A stretch of DNA of 64,000 nucleotides from Aquila chrysaetos chrysaetos (Eukaryota > Chordata > Aves > Accipitriformes > Accipitridae): positions 21,460,453 to 21,524,452 of the forward strand of contig NC_044023.1 in NCBI RefSeq assembly GCF_900496995.4. Direction: 5' to 3'. This document shows positions 37,581 through 50,707 of this stretch, piece by piece. Each line of letters begins with the position of its first letter. Within the stretch, counting starts at the first letter, position 1. The position numbers were made by a program, and so were the translations under genes. A model generated the notes under the pieces. It saw nothing but the letters and a program-made list of their open reading frames with translations, was not told where the DNA came from and searched no databases.

Positions 37581-38370
37581 TTAAGCACTCAGAAGATAAA
37601 AGATGATAAGAAAAGGACCAGCATGGATGTTTTGAGAAGAAATCTTATCAAGCTCACCTAATGCCTTTTGGTGATAAGGTGGATAGGGAAGAAGGATAGG
37701 GAAGATGTCTGCAGGAGAGGAGCTGTGGTGGGAGACAGTAGGAGTGTCATTAACAAAGAAAAGCAGACAGCAAATCAGGATAAGTAAACAGGAATAGCAC
37801 AATTTAAATGTGAAGTAATTCTTCAAGGCTATGCATCAGTAAGACTACAGCTGGAGAACTCTGGCCTGTCTGGGACCCAATATTTCTAAAAAGATATGGA
37901 TTGACTAAGGGGAATTCTGCAGAGAACATGCTGCAGTCAGAACTGCAGAAAACAAGGAGCATGAGGAAAACCTGAAATAACTGAGCTTGGTTAGTCTGGA
38001 GAAGGACGATAAGGGAGGGGAAATGTCTTCACACAAGTGAAAGGTTGTTCTAACCTACATGGTATTAGCTCTAGCTCTGTCCTCTGTGAGGAGGAAGGCT
38101 GTAAAGTGTACTCCTTGCCATCAGGGAGGGAATAGGGTCATTTCCATGATGAAATTGCAAGGGAAATTTAGGTTAAACACTAGGAAAAAAAAATGTCCAG
38201 CCTAAAGTCTAGATAGGTAGTGGAATAAATAATGTAGATGTCTGTGGAATTTCCATCAGTGGAAGGACAGGTTAAGCAGACACCTGTCAGACACAATTTA
38301 AGTCTGGTTTATGCTATCTTGAGATAAAAATGATGGAGTGGGTGACTTTGTAAAAACCCTTCTTCCCTTA
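37581..38370 (+). mobile_element. CR1-type LINE remnant: reverse transcriptase piece plus 3' end
   Basis: The first part (37581-37690) reads, in one frame around 37619-37682, as QHGCFEKKSYQAHL and then MPFGDKVD. I recognise this as the CR1 reverse transcriptase block normally read QHGF.K..SC.TNL. A stretch of about 150 bases follows in place of more than 1 kb of ORF2, so the copy is internally deleted. The second part (37840-38370) matches the CR1 3' region in order: CAGCTGGAGAACTCTGG, GGTTAGTCTGGAGAAGGA, GGTTAAACACTAGGAAAAA, GGACAGGTTAAGCAGACACC, then ATGGAGTGGGTGACTTTGT. Heavy substitution and stops show it is old and inactive. This is the firmest evidence that the source is a bird or close relative. 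Confidence 0.85.
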
Positions 38371-41058
38371 TCCCTGCTTTATATGACTCAATTTTTATTT
38401 TTGTCCTGAAATCCAGCTTATAGTTAGACTTAATTAAAATATTTGAAGCCAAATAATATATCTGTGATTGTTGTGTTTCACTACAAACCATTTCAATTGG
38501 CAAAATTGATGGCTTTTGAGTAGACCACAGTACAGCAACAGGTTTCAAACACATCGGGGAAGAGCCTCCCTGGCTTTTCTTTTACTCCTTCATCTCATCA
38601 CCCCCAGCATGAAATCACCACTGATGCCTTTGCAATCATACTTCAGTTTCCTGGCATTTGCAACAATTCCTCCATGATGGCCACAGCCTCTTCAGGAATC
38701 CTCTTGTAAAATGTATTTCCTCATTTTCTTTGTTCCAAATACTGTATCTTTTTCAAACACTCTTTTCATGGTGATTGTAGAGGAACTACTACTGTTTTTC
38801 AAATGTCTTTCTGCACTCAGGCCCTGTTCTAGCTAATGTACCGTATGCCCATGAGTTAAATTAAGTCAAAATACATCAACCCCAAAAGTTTTCCCAGGTT
38901 TGCACTGAGTTCTTTTGAAATTCTGCACAGTTTGCCAACATATTGCTTACAAAACATATACTAAAAATGGTGACAATTGGAAATATGTTGGTAGGCCTTG
39001 ATGCATGGGAGCTGAGTGAAATTCCATGCGATAGAGGAGATCAAACAATTTTCCAGTTGTTCCAATTCCAATTTCCTTTTCAATTTTAAAAGCCATGAAA
39101 AGTTGCTTGTGGAGTGATAAAATCTCTTCTTCCTCCTATTTGCAGCTTGTTCCCTGCATCAGTACCCAGCTTCCCTGCAGAACCTACAAGCTGGGGCCAT
39201 CTTCCACCCTTAGCTCTTGATACCAAGAGTGATCCAAAAATAATTTTCAGGGGTTTTTTTTGCAAAGTTCCATTATTAATTTTTTTTTTTAAATACACCA
39301 AACTTTAGGGACAAATTCAAGAGACATCGTGTTGATTTTTAGGTGTAAGAATCAAGGTCCCAGAAAAAAATCAACCTCAGTTAAAGACATTTATCTTAAT
39401 TTTCTGATCCTAGTTCTTATTTTTTGAGAGCAATGAAAGCTCGGGTATGATCTTGCACTGTTGATTCCGTGTACTTATCTCGAAGTGTAAACATCCGTAG
39501 AGTCAGAGCCAAAGGTTTCTTTAAATTAGATGCTCGGTAGCCAATAGATATTTGTTATTATTGTTCATGAAGTCCCATTCTCATGAGATAAATACACAGA
39601 GGCAACTTTTATATTTCACTTTGTTGAATTCATTTTATGAGATCTTCAGGCTTAGTGGTGCTTCGTTGCTTTTTGTGGATTTTTTTTTTTTAAGATTATG
39701 TTTTCATTCAATTGTCCTTCTGTAGATTTACAGTAAAAACAACTAAGGACACTTTGTACCTAACCCTTTCATAAAAAGTGATTGAAAGTTCAGCTGAATA
39801 TGCTCAGTGCATTTTTTTTGCTTGTCATCCTTCACAGATTTACTTCTTTCCATTCCATCTAAAAATATTGTTTTGTTTAAGAAGAAAAAAACCTATCCTT
39901 GTGACAATTTGCATAATATGTTAATGCTGATATGCATCTAGACATCTGGATGGCATTTTAATATCTCATTCTCATTCGAACAACTAGAAACCACACAGAT
40001 GGTAGAGACAATTTTAAGAGCATTGTTGTAAACAAATAAGGCAGCCAGGAAATCAAACAGGCTCTAAGATAGGCTTTAGAGCCTCTACTGCTTTCTGTGT
40101 GAGAATATGCATATGACATGTTTTGACTGCAAGAGAGAGCAGCCTTCTTCAGTTGCAGATAAACTAAGAGGTAAATGCAGAATTTTTAATTGAGATTGAG
40201 GATAATTTTATGAGAAACTCCTTACCCTGCCCAGCATAGCTGGCACCACGGATTATACTCAGCGCTTGTGAGACTAAGTTATTTGAGGCTCGAGATGCTG
40301 CGGGGCAGACTATGTGTTTTATTTTATCTTATTTTCAATTAGCAATAGAAATATGAAAAATCCTGATTGCTTCAGGAAGAAGACATGTAAATTCTGTTTT
40401 CATACTTTACATAATAACGTACCTTCTAGTAGTTATTTGCTCCCGTTGTTAAAAATTCATCCGTATGAAGTTGTATAGGACTCAGTAATCCCCTGCAGTC
40501 CTCTTTAATCTGCTCCTTGTTTGTACCTCTTTATAGGTATGTAATCTTTCTGAACTAGAGCAACTACTGCAAGCGCTGATGTTTTGGATGTCTGCTCAAT
40601 ACGCTTATGTAAGAGCTATACAACAGCCTTTTCTGTAGGTGGAGCTGATGTCTCAGCAGTTGCTGCAAATTGGTGTATCTCTCTGGACTTCATTAAAATT
40701 ACTCACACCTATCTTTATCAAATAACATCATAAACTATTTTCCCCTTCACTATAGCTGCTCTTGCTCCTCTTAGCAGTTATGGCTAGAGAGCCTACACAA
40801 TCAATTTCACTGACCTTATAGAAGTTTTCAGGAATTCAGCTGTACTCAGTGATAATACAAGACTCCTGGACGTCCTCCTTCATCTCCTGTAACGCAAGTA
40901 AAAAGTTACCATTTAAATTCTACTCCTTCACTATGTAATTTCAGGTAAATGAAAATATTACAAAAGCTATTGGATTTTACATTACAAACTAGGTATCGAA
41001 GCCTCTACTCATAACCCAAGGAACAGTTCAGGTATTGAACACCAACATAAGCTATTTG
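38371..41058. other. spacer, no gene recognised
   Basis: AT-rich DNA with T-rich tracts near 39277 and 39681. Chance frames near 39.1 kb overlap on both strands. No gene or repeat recognised. Confidence 0.5.
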
Positions 41059-41118
41059 GAAAACCAGTTAAAAATTTGTGCCCGATACGAAAACCAGTTA
41101 AAAATTTGTGCCCGATAC
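41059..41118 (+). repeat. perfect 30-bp tandem duplication
   Basis: A 30-base unit containing AAAACCAGTTAAAAATTTG and CCCGATAC occurs twice head to tail without mismatch (41059-41088, 41089-41118). Identity of both copies points to a recent event or an assembly or replication slip. Confidence 0.97.
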
Positions 41119-44100
41119 AGTCTAGTTAACTGAAGACCATGGGACTCTCAAATTCAAGAGAATGGGATTAGAAGCTCATGGAAAGCTGGTGGGTAACCAC
41201 CTCAGAAAGCAGTTATGAAGGGAACTTGTGAAAACAGTAGTTCCTAAAATATTTCTACTTTTCCTCTCATCTCAAAACCATGGATTTACAATTGGTAAAT
41301 GCTAAGAAGGAAATAGAAGACAACTCACAGAAATGAAGGACAAAGCTAATGGAAATTCAACACAAAAAAAGGCCTTAAGTCATGTCTCAAACCTAGGAAT
41401 AAAAACAATACCACAGCATAAAATAACCCGACAGAAGCCTTTCAGAGCGAACACTGAATAAACCAACTTTCCTTCACAACGCCGACCTGCTCCCAGGCTG
41501 ATGACCATTCCCCTTAACCTGCAGGTGATGCCCACTACTGGGTAATATTCTTCTTTCCCGTAGGTGTTTCTCTCGGTCTCCATCTCTCGCACTTTTCCTT
41601 TCTTTACGAACCCCTCCGCACTAGAGTTTGGTGGCCCCAACCAAGCTGTGAGCCAGGTAGCCGCGGTGCACTGAAGACCATCACTGGGATTGGGATCAGG
41701 AGCTCTCGGCAGGTGAACTGGAGGCAGCAGCGGTTGGAGTCTGGGCCAGGAAGTCCTCTGCAGTCTAGCGCAGCTATGAAAACTTTATGTGTCATATTTT
41801 AAGTTTGCCTCAAAAAAAACCCAAACCCAAAATCAATAAAACTTTAATCCTAAGCATGCTTACTTTGACAAATTTAGTTAGTGTCTGGCAGAAAAAAGAG
41901 GATAAAAATAGTCATTTAATTTTTAGTCTGCAAATTGTTAGATTGCAAACAGCATTTGCTCTCAAAGATGATTCTTTACTTTGTTCACACAGCTGGATTT
42001 TTGTGATGTCTGGTACATGCTTAAAGAAAATCATGATCTAATTGTTCATACTTCAAGCCTGTTGATGATGGAGCTATTGTGGCAACTAGAATGGATGTGA
42101 AAAACATTAATAACAAACGGTGCAAGCACCTGCCTCTGATCAGAGAGTGCTGGAAAGCAGGAAAATGATTAAATTACGATAGGAATAGCCAGAGAGCAAG
42201 AGATAGAGCCTTTTAAAGCAGAAATTTATTCTTTGTTCTTAGACAGATGGAGCTGATGCATTCTCTCACCAGGCTTAGCAGGTTGGTTGAGGAGGAGAGA
42301 GCTCCAGCAACAGGAGTGCCTGCCTGAGAGGTCATGAGCAGTGCCATGAAGCTTCAGGGCATGCGTCCACCTTCCCTTCTCTGTGAATTGCACTTTCCAC
42401 CCCTCCTGGTTTTACGGCAGCGTGCATTAGTGAAACAGGTCAGAGAATCCAAAGTTATTTTTGAAGTCCATCATTTTTCCAAATATCAATCTTCCTGCAT
42501 GTCAAAAAAACCAACAAACAGGCATTTTTATAGGAATGCAAGAGCTTTTGGTGAAAGGTTTTCATAAAATATGTATGAATTCATTGTATATATGCAGTAA
42601 AAAAAGAACAGATATATCACAGAAGATCATATTTTTGTGTCATCTTTGGCAAGAAAATATAGATCAATCGTTTCTAAACTCTTGTTTTGCCAGTACAGAA
42701 ACAGTACAAAAAGCACTGAGGTAACTGATGTTGACACCACAGGAAGACTTATTACTTAACGAGTTTTCTCTGTTCGGATCTGTAACTTAGACAATTCCAT
42801 ACTGAAAGAAATTCATTTTGTTGCCTACTATTCTTTATCAACTTATGAAGAACAGAAAAGGCATTCTGAGTCACTCATTTAAACCACAGCTTTAAACATT
42901 AAAGCATTTCAGCTGAAAATTTATAAGAACTTTTATGTAAAAATATGATGTCTTGTTCCTTAAACCTGTTTCCAAAATGAATGCATTTTTTAAAAAATTG
43001 AAATTTCTCCAAAAGAATGTAGCTGATCATTCAGGCTGCATGATTAAATTTGAGGATTTGAAAGCAACTGAAAATAGGGTATTAAATCAGGTAGTATTGA
43101 TCTGCATTATGAGTATAATCCCCACTGTTTGAATAGGTGGAGAAGAGGAATCACAATGCCTGAAGATGACTTAAATCTGTTATTAATTTGTGCAGCCCTA
43201 GGTAGGTAACAGAAAATCAGTTGGTAAATTGAGGGATTGTGATAGCCAGTCTTTTAAAGAATTTTTTAAAATATTATGAGGAACCTGGATTCCTTAATTC
43301 CTGTAAAGAAGCCATCATTGCAGGTATGTACACAATAGCATTAGGTGGAGATATTAAAATTTCTATCAGTGTTACGATGGTGATTTCAAAAGCTACATTA
43401 TTAAAAAAGAGGCATAATTAAAAGGGAAGGGGCTCCTTTCAAGTTGTTCCAGGCTTTAGTTATTTACCTTAATCAATTACAAAAAGAGGTGGGATTGTCT
43501 CCTCCATTTGCATGCCTAGAATAGCTCTTTTGGAATTGCTCCAATACTCCGTGTCATTTCAGACTTAGGACAGCTGCTCACTCTAGTCAAGCTAATAAAA
43601 TTTCACAAAAAATACACCACTCTGTGTGCAGAACTAGACGGAAGCAAAGAAGTATCAAAATGCTTCATTTATCTCACTACCTTGCAGCAAAGCTAGAAAT
43701 ACTAGGGTGTATGGTACCATGGAAAGTCTTTGAGTGTAACAAAGTGCCAAGGGAAAAAATGGAAATGAAAGGGAAGAGATGCTCTTTTCCTGATGGGATT
43801 TAATTGTGCTGTTGACTCGCTCTCTACAGGATCCCTTCTCCCAGCCGTCCTGAAGCAAATGACATACAAAACGGTCTATGGTGCTACACTACAGCTGTAC
43901 GTGTTAGCCTAGCAATCAGCCGTGGAGTCCTAATGATGGGGTTATTTAAGCTCTGAATCAGGTTTATCTGGGAAATGGCTTACTTCTAGTATTGTGCTTG
44001 TGGCATTTGTGGAGAAGTCGTCTTTACGATCCTGCCTCCCACCAGCTGGTCTTCTGACGGTCTTCAGGCATGTGTGTATGTATGTCTGCCACGGAGCAGC

Positions 44101-44773
44101 CACCTGCAATACATTCACAGATCAATTTACTGTCAAGCGGTTTGGAGTGATTCTGCGCTCAGTTTGAGATGGAGTTGCCCTAAGCAGCTGAATTTCAACG
44201 ACTGTTTCCTAGAATTGTACTTACAGTAAATTAAGCCATTTCAAAGGTTTTTCATTTAGACACTGGCAAGTGTTTCTGTACTTAATGTTGTTTTGATTGG
44301 GATCTACTGTATAGGACTTCTGTGTAGCTCTTAGTCCTCTCTGCAAGCAGAGGGGGAAGCAGAGGTTTCTATAGCATATCCTAGTTCTGTAAAAGGCTAA
44401 TTGCAGACATTGCAGCTGAGCCAGGGTGATTTCCAAGTCACCCCTTCAATTCAGGATCAGCTCTCAGGCAGCCAGACTCATCTCACCTGTGCTTCAGTGG
44501 GAGCCCTTCCTCTGATAGCACTGAATCTGTTTGTATCTCTCTCAAGATTGGGGTTTTTTTCAAAGCCAAAGATAAAAACACTTCCCTACTGATGTGCTTT
44601 CCATGTATTATTAGATTTCATTGCTGGTATATCCTTCCTTTTTACAGACAAGTTGACCAACCCTCACACCTTAAGGGGCAGAAAAGATAGATGCAGGCAA
44701 AGCCCTTGATGCCCACCAAAAGGGAATCTCATTTTGCTAATGCTTAATAATTCCTTTTTCTTTTGTTTTGTAG
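41119..44773. other. spacer, no gene recognised
   Basis: AT-rich DNA with a more mixed-composition patch at 41390-41770 where minus-strand frames of 60-86 codons overlap. None is recognised. Confidence 0.5.
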
Positions 44774-44979
44774 ACCACGTGGCAAGAGACCTGCTGCCTC
44801 CTTCTCTTCTAACACCTTGTCTTATTAAAACTCCCTCCACTCTTGATGACCATGCAAAAAAAGGTAGCATCCTAAAATGGTGTCCACTAAGTAAACTCAT
44901 CCTGGAAGAACAGGGAACATTCCTCAGCAATTTGTATGAGAAGTGTCTCATCTGTGCGGATGGAACTCCATCTGAATAG
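44774..44979 (+). other. candidate 3' coding exon with strong acceptor
   Basis: A pyrimidine tract almost unbroken over 44750-44770 runs into TTTTGTAG, giving an acceptor at 44772-44773. From there the plus-strand frame is open for 68 codons to a TAG at 44977-44979. It starts DHVARDLLPPSLL and ends EKCLICADGTPSE. I recognise no family. A 162-codon minus-strand frame (44664-45152) covers the same bases, so at most one is likely real. No polyadenylation signal lies close. The nearest clear AATAAA is at about 45869. Confidence 0.22.
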
Positions 44980-47900
44980 AGCGGGGAAAAGCTTTGTTTG
45001 TATGCGTGCATTATGTATGTACGTACAGTCCTTGTAATATAACTGGTACTTTTTAATTTTCTTAGCTGTTTTTTGTTCAGCAAGGTCTGTTTTGCCCTCC
45101 TTCTTTCTGAGGTGGATATCTTAATCATATTTATAGCATTTATAAAAATCATTCCTACCTTCTTATATTTTATGAGATCTGCGGTATCTAGTAAATTTCT
45201 AGAAAGAAACCTCTTTTTTTCCCCAACCTAACAGGAGATAGGACTGCATTAGATTATATGAAATTTAAATGCATTAGCTGTTAGCCCAAGTGAATTTTCA
45301 TATAAATTAATATTGTTATTGTATTTTAACAAAGCAATAGCATTTATGGAATTATTTAGACATCAATTACTTGGAGGTGTCTTGGAACAATTATAGACTT
45401 CATGCATCGTCTGCTTCTTCGCTTCAAAATTTGTTGCATTCTTCAGAAATACCACATATCAGCGAGCCATAAAACACATTTTAAATGCCTTCTAGCCCAT
45501 CACAGACACTGTTGTTAGAAAAAGACCCCTGAGCCGATGACATCCTAATATGTGACTATGTAATTAAAATTTTGACATATGCAAAGAGTTGTAAAATAGA
45601 TAAAAGAGTATGTATTGTAAATAGAAGTTTAAAGGCTCTGAGCAGATGGTTCGTTTGTGAAAGAGGTACGGGGAGCGCCAAGAAATGACAAACAGATGGC
45701 TTAGGTGTGAAGGACAGGCAGGGAAATTTGGAAGAGTTGAGGATGTAATGGACAACTCTCTGGATTTTCGCACACACTAAGTGAATCATGAGGCTTGAAT
45801 CGAAGGTTAAACATTTTACATTTTTCTATTTGCATTTATATAAATGTGTCCATGGAAAATGTCCAGCAATAAAGCCTGATAATAACAATCAAGACAAGTC
45901 ATGCTTCATAGGCTTTAGGGACACAAAGTCTGTTCAAGCTGCAGATACCACTTGAGTGATAACACAGGCACTTCTATCCCAAGTTGTATGTGTGGGCTGA
46001 GTTGTCTTAATTCAAACAGAAATATTCAGAGTTGTAGCAAAACCATATTGCCAATATTTACAGGTGCCTGAAAAATAGTTTTAGTAAGGTACTAAATGAA
46101 CTAATGTTTGCCAGCTGCTGCTCCTTGCCTGTCTACTAACTGCTGGGTTAGCAGTATGCTGAGTGAATTCAGTTCAAATTTAAGTGATTACACACCAAAA
46201 TCATGACCAAAAAGGAATCTCATTTGGGCAGAAAGATCAGATCAAATATTACTTTTTTGGGGTTTTTTTAAGCAATGGCAAGTCTTAAGTCATGACCAGA
46301 TTAAAATTATGACACTGCTAAATCTGTCCTTGAGTCGAATTTTCTGTTACGTTTTGACTCTCTCATATTTGCCAGGCAAGCTTGAAAAATACATCACCAG
46401 CTACAAAGTAAAAGAATTTTTGCACACAAATGGGCCAAAGATCACTTTTAGTAATCAAAATCAAATTTCCTAAGATCTGTGAAAGTGCAGGGACTTTGAG
46501 AGTGCTCTTTGATGAGATTCTGTGTGAAAACTTGATCAATGTAGTAAAGGGGGGATATTTATGAACGCTTTTGCAGAAGTCAGTTAGTTTTGTCAGCAAA
46601 TATTCATTCTGAAAATGGTAACTGAAACCAGGAAAACCTTAGGCATAACCAAATAAATGTCCTCATTTTATAGCAACGGCTAGTACCCAACTGAGAAAAT
46701 AGAAACTTGTAAGCATCACCAAATGATCCTCTATGTAGCTTTGGGAAAACTTGACTGAACAGATTTTTCAAAGCTATGGAGAAAGATTTCAGGGATTCCT
46801 CCAGAGAAAAAAATAACAGCAAGACAGAGACCTCAAATCCTTGTGGAAATTTTGTACTGCCCACCTTGCCCAGACTGAAAATCTCACCACAGCAAGTCAG
46901 CCTAGCAGATTGTATTAATGTGCCTTAATATTTACTGATGGTCGAGTATTCAGAAGTGATTAAAGCTACTGTAAGGCACTATATGTATTTTTAAAAATCT
47001 AGCTTTTATAGGGCTGAGAGGAAAAAAAATTTAAGTCTATCCAGTACAGACTACTAAAAGGCCACTACACTTCTGCAGGTAGTTACAGAGACGTAAATGT
47101 CTTCCAAAATAGCTTAATTTTGTAAATTACGTGATCAATACTTATTCTTTTCTCTTACTACAAAAGGCTATTTACATTTGAAATGGTACTTATGTTTATG
47201 AAAAGTGAATTCCTGCAAAGCAATTGTTACATGGAAACCCTTTTATAGGTTTACCTAAAGTTTACCTTGCAATTTTTTAACTTGCAAAAAACCCAACACA
47301 ATCATTACTTTTGCATTGTGTAGTTTCTTGTGTAATAGTAATACAAATGGAATTAGTAGCTGTGTGCGGTGTAGATACTATGGTAGCAGGAGGAACACTG
47401 GAGTACTAATAAAAAACTGCTCTTTGCTAGCTACAGCTGCATTATATAAAGGCTTGGCATTGTTTATTACAACTGTTTGAAAGACTAGCAGAATACGGTT
47501 CCTCCAAGAACCAAACCAGAGTCTTGCTACAGTGTCCTGTAGTAAATATTGCTGAAAACAACAACTACCTATGCTTGTCTTTGAAGAGTTCCCATAAACC
47601 AGTTAAAGCTAATTCTAGTTTTTCTGCCTTACAAAGCCCCAGGAATCATTCCAAGTCTGACCTGTGGAGCAATCTGCTTTGTGAGGTACGTGTACCTTTT
47701 AGATATTATCTATTTTTTTGAACTTCATCTGCATTTATTTTGCTTGCTGGATAATCTCTTTAATCCCTGACAAACTACTTTCCTTCAGCAACCTTGTTCT
47801 TTTGTATATGTCTCTCTGCCTAGTTAATTTTGTCTCTGCATTTCTCAGGCCTGCCAAACAGTAGCTAGCATCCTCCCAGCTGTCACTCCTCCTTTCGGTG

Positions 47901-49051
47901 GCAATCCCTTCTCCTGCCAGCTTCTCCCTGATTTTCCTACTCAAAACATCTCTATTGCTCTGCTCTCCATTCCTATGGTACTACAATTTGCTATCATGCA
48001 GCATAATTCTCATCATCGATCCATACTTTTTTCCTAGGATGTTGATAAATTTATCTTCTTTTTGCCTGGAGAGGAGCTGCGTATTTGAGCTATATGTTAT
48101 TCTCAGAAAGATGAACTTACTTGACCTCCTCTTTTTTTTTTTGGCTAAGAGAGAGACTGTTACTTGTGATTTTTTTTTATCTCACTCCTGTATTCTAGGC
48201 TATCCTGGTTCTTCTTGATTTCTTTTATCTGCTAGGTATCACACCACACCAGCTGTCCAAAGGAGATGAATTTTAGTAGGGCTGTTTGTACTATGACAGC
48301 TAAGGTTGTGTCAGAAAAGTATTACAAATGACATCCTTCAAAAGTTTCTAGTAGCCATAAACATTTGCTGTAAAAATCCATGTAGGTTTTTGCTAAGGAT
48401 ATTATTTTTATGTTTATAAATCTAGATGTGATTTATAGAAATAATTACAAATAATGTGCAAATAAAACTTATGGATATATTCTAAATGCCTAATAGAAAC
48501 AATAGAAGCCTGTAATAAATATGTATATAACCGTAGATTACTATTATTTCAGTGGAGGAATTACTCTTACATAAAAGTGTTATTTGAATAACAAACAGCA
48601 TACTTATTTTGGGATATGTATTTTTCAATAAATTTAAAGCATAAAAATTATATTTAGATATAATTTGTCCTCAGAATTAAAACAAAAGCTCACCTCTGCC
48701 TAATGTCTATATATGTTTCTGAACTTCCAAAAATACCTTAAAACGAATCCACACAGCAATGCCTGCTTTGTGAGTGAAGCACAGAGAAGGTAGAGGTGTT
48801 CCTCAAGACAAATAGAAGATTGCTGATGCCACATCATAAGACTGAGAATTAAAGAAAAGCATTAAAGCAAACCGAGACAGAGAACAATACAGTAATTAAA
48901 AAGTAATTGAAACAAAGTGATAGATCCTCTTTCTCCCTTCCAGTCAGTACATTTGTGAGGATATCAATACCTCAACCATTTGTTTAGCTTGTTTTCTAGG
49001 ACTATAATGACTAAATATTGATGTTTCTAACATAGAAGGGAATTAAGAGTT
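44980..49051. other. spacer, no gene recognised
   Basis: AT-rich DNA. A possible conserved element lies at 45241-45400, and a strongly pyrimidine-biased plus strand runs through about 47740-48220. AATAAA hexamers occur but no transcript structure can be built on them. Confidence 0.5.
45241..45400. promoter_or_regulatory. possible conserved noncoding element
   Basis: Non-repetitive AT-rich sequence with SOX-like cores (ATTGTTAT near 45312 and ACAAAGCAAT near 45330) and TAAATTAA near 45302. Enhancer-like composition, inference only. Confidence 0.18.
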
Positions 49052-49230
49052 GCGGAGCCCCCTTTTCTCCCCACGTGGGCTGTTCGTAGGGTGCGCAGCA
49101 GGAGAGCAGCCTCTGCACACGTGAGCGCGGGGAGAACTGCTGGGGCTCAGAGGTGGCTCTGCCACGCCGGCACACCGGGGCGAACCCCTGCCAGGTCCGG
49201 CGCGGGCGGGTTGTGAGAGCGAGGCAGATC
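49052..49230. promoter_or_regulatory. short CpG-rich block
   Basis: About 65% G+C by hand count, with about 16 CpG in 180 bases including CGCGGGCGGG near 49201, flanked by AT-rich, CpG-poor DNA. Slightly short for a formal CpG island. A plus-strand frame from 49153 crosses it but is unrecognised. Confidence 0.4.
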
Positions 49231-49395
49231 CAAGAAGGAAGGAAAAAAGGAACTTTCTTATGGATGTCTGACAGTCATAATCTTTTCTCTCTGCTTCTAT
49301 CAGGGCTGTGGCAAAATCATAGTAAATTTTGTTTTGTTTTGTTCTGTTCTCCTCTGTGAGGATAAAAATCTTAAGCTCATTCCAGTGAGGAAGGC

Positions 49396-49480
49396 TGTGC
49401 CCTCATTTACACTGATGTCAATGATTTCTTCAGATGACTTCAGATTTATAGTGCCCTGAGTGAAAGAAGAATTTGACCCA
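49396..49480 (+). repeat. longest fragment of the ancient TCAATG/TTTGGCCC repeat family
   Basis: Reads GCCCTCATTTACACTGATGT, then CAATGATTT, ATGACTTCAG, and ends GAAGAATTTGACCC. This is the order expected for a dispersed archosaur or amniote repeat recalled as '..TTTACACCGATGTCAATGG..TGACTTCAGTGG..GAATTTGGCCC'. The family name is uncertain. Confidence 0.5.
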
Positions 49481-50640
49481 TAATTTTTTAAAGAATAGTT
49501 ACGGGTTTTTGCAGAGTCTTCCTTCTGAAGGCTCACTTTACTCAGCCATCAATATTCACACTTTAAAGGCTTATTTCCATCAAGTTCCATCAATGACCTT
49601 TAGAAATTGGTCCCTTCAAATAATAAAAAAGACCTCTATTACAACAACATCTGCCTCCATCTAGCACTTTATTTGCCTTAGAGAAGGGATGGAATGATGA
49701 TTAAGTTAATGGATAGGTCATTTTCATTTTTCACATTTACCATGTAAGTGGCTCCATGAATCACCATTTATCTGGAGCCCAATCATGGAAAGCAGTGGCA
49801 AAACATCCATTGGCTTCCACAGGCTCTTTTCCTACACACTTCAGAGAGGGGAAGTGGAGTACTGGCATTAACCAACCTTTACAAGCCATACAATAATATA
49901 TTTGTGTTTTCTTAGGGCTAGAAAATAAATACTACTGTCCTCAGGCTCCCGTTTCTCTAAAATCTCCATTGGCTACCTCAGCTTTTTCTACTGGCACTCC
50001 ATTAGGCAGCATCACAGCCTTACGTGGCCACTTGCAAGCAGTAAGCTGGCAATTTTGCTCCCTTAGCTGGGATAAACTAGAGCGAAATGACAGCAGAAGA
50101 GAATAATTTCTCTACCAATGTATTTTTTTTTACTAGTCCGATGCAAATATATAACCGAAGCGATGTGGCCAGTGATGGAGTGAGACATTACAGTGTCCCA
50201 GTCCGTGTACATGTCACGCTGCAAAGCATTGCACAATCCTGCTTGAAGGGACAGAAAATCGTCCTCTCTGTGCGGACTGCTGATTGCTGACCATGGCAGT
50301 GAACCCCCTAAGAGGAGAGAACGTGTATAATGTAAGAGAGGATATGTATAAGACATAGAAAGAGCTGAAAACAGAACACTTTGGGATTTGGGGAGGAACC
50401 CAGCTTCAGTTGGGAGAGAAAGCCATGAAGTTAGAGGGTGAGCCCCAGCTAGTCACTGCTGCAGCAGCTTGCCTCTTCCTGGGTCTTCCAAAAAGACAGC
50501 CTGCAAGCCAACCGCCTCGTTCATCAGTCCAATTTCAACCATATCTTTGCAGAGTTGCCTCAAAGTGTTCAATTCTCTGACCTTACTCAGCTTTGCTGGT
50601 CTGTTCTTGGACTTTCCCAACATAATGCTGTGAAATTCCC
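49481..50640. other. spacer, no gene recognised
   Basis: AT-rich DNA. Another repeat core with CATCCATTGGCTTCCACAGG lies at 49776-49830. Frames at 50.1-50.6 kb are short, on both strands and unrecognised. Confidence 0.5.
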
Positions 50641-50707
50641 TGTGTATATACACACACTTACGTATGAACTTATGTGTATATAAGCGTATGAACTTATGTA
50701 TATGTAC

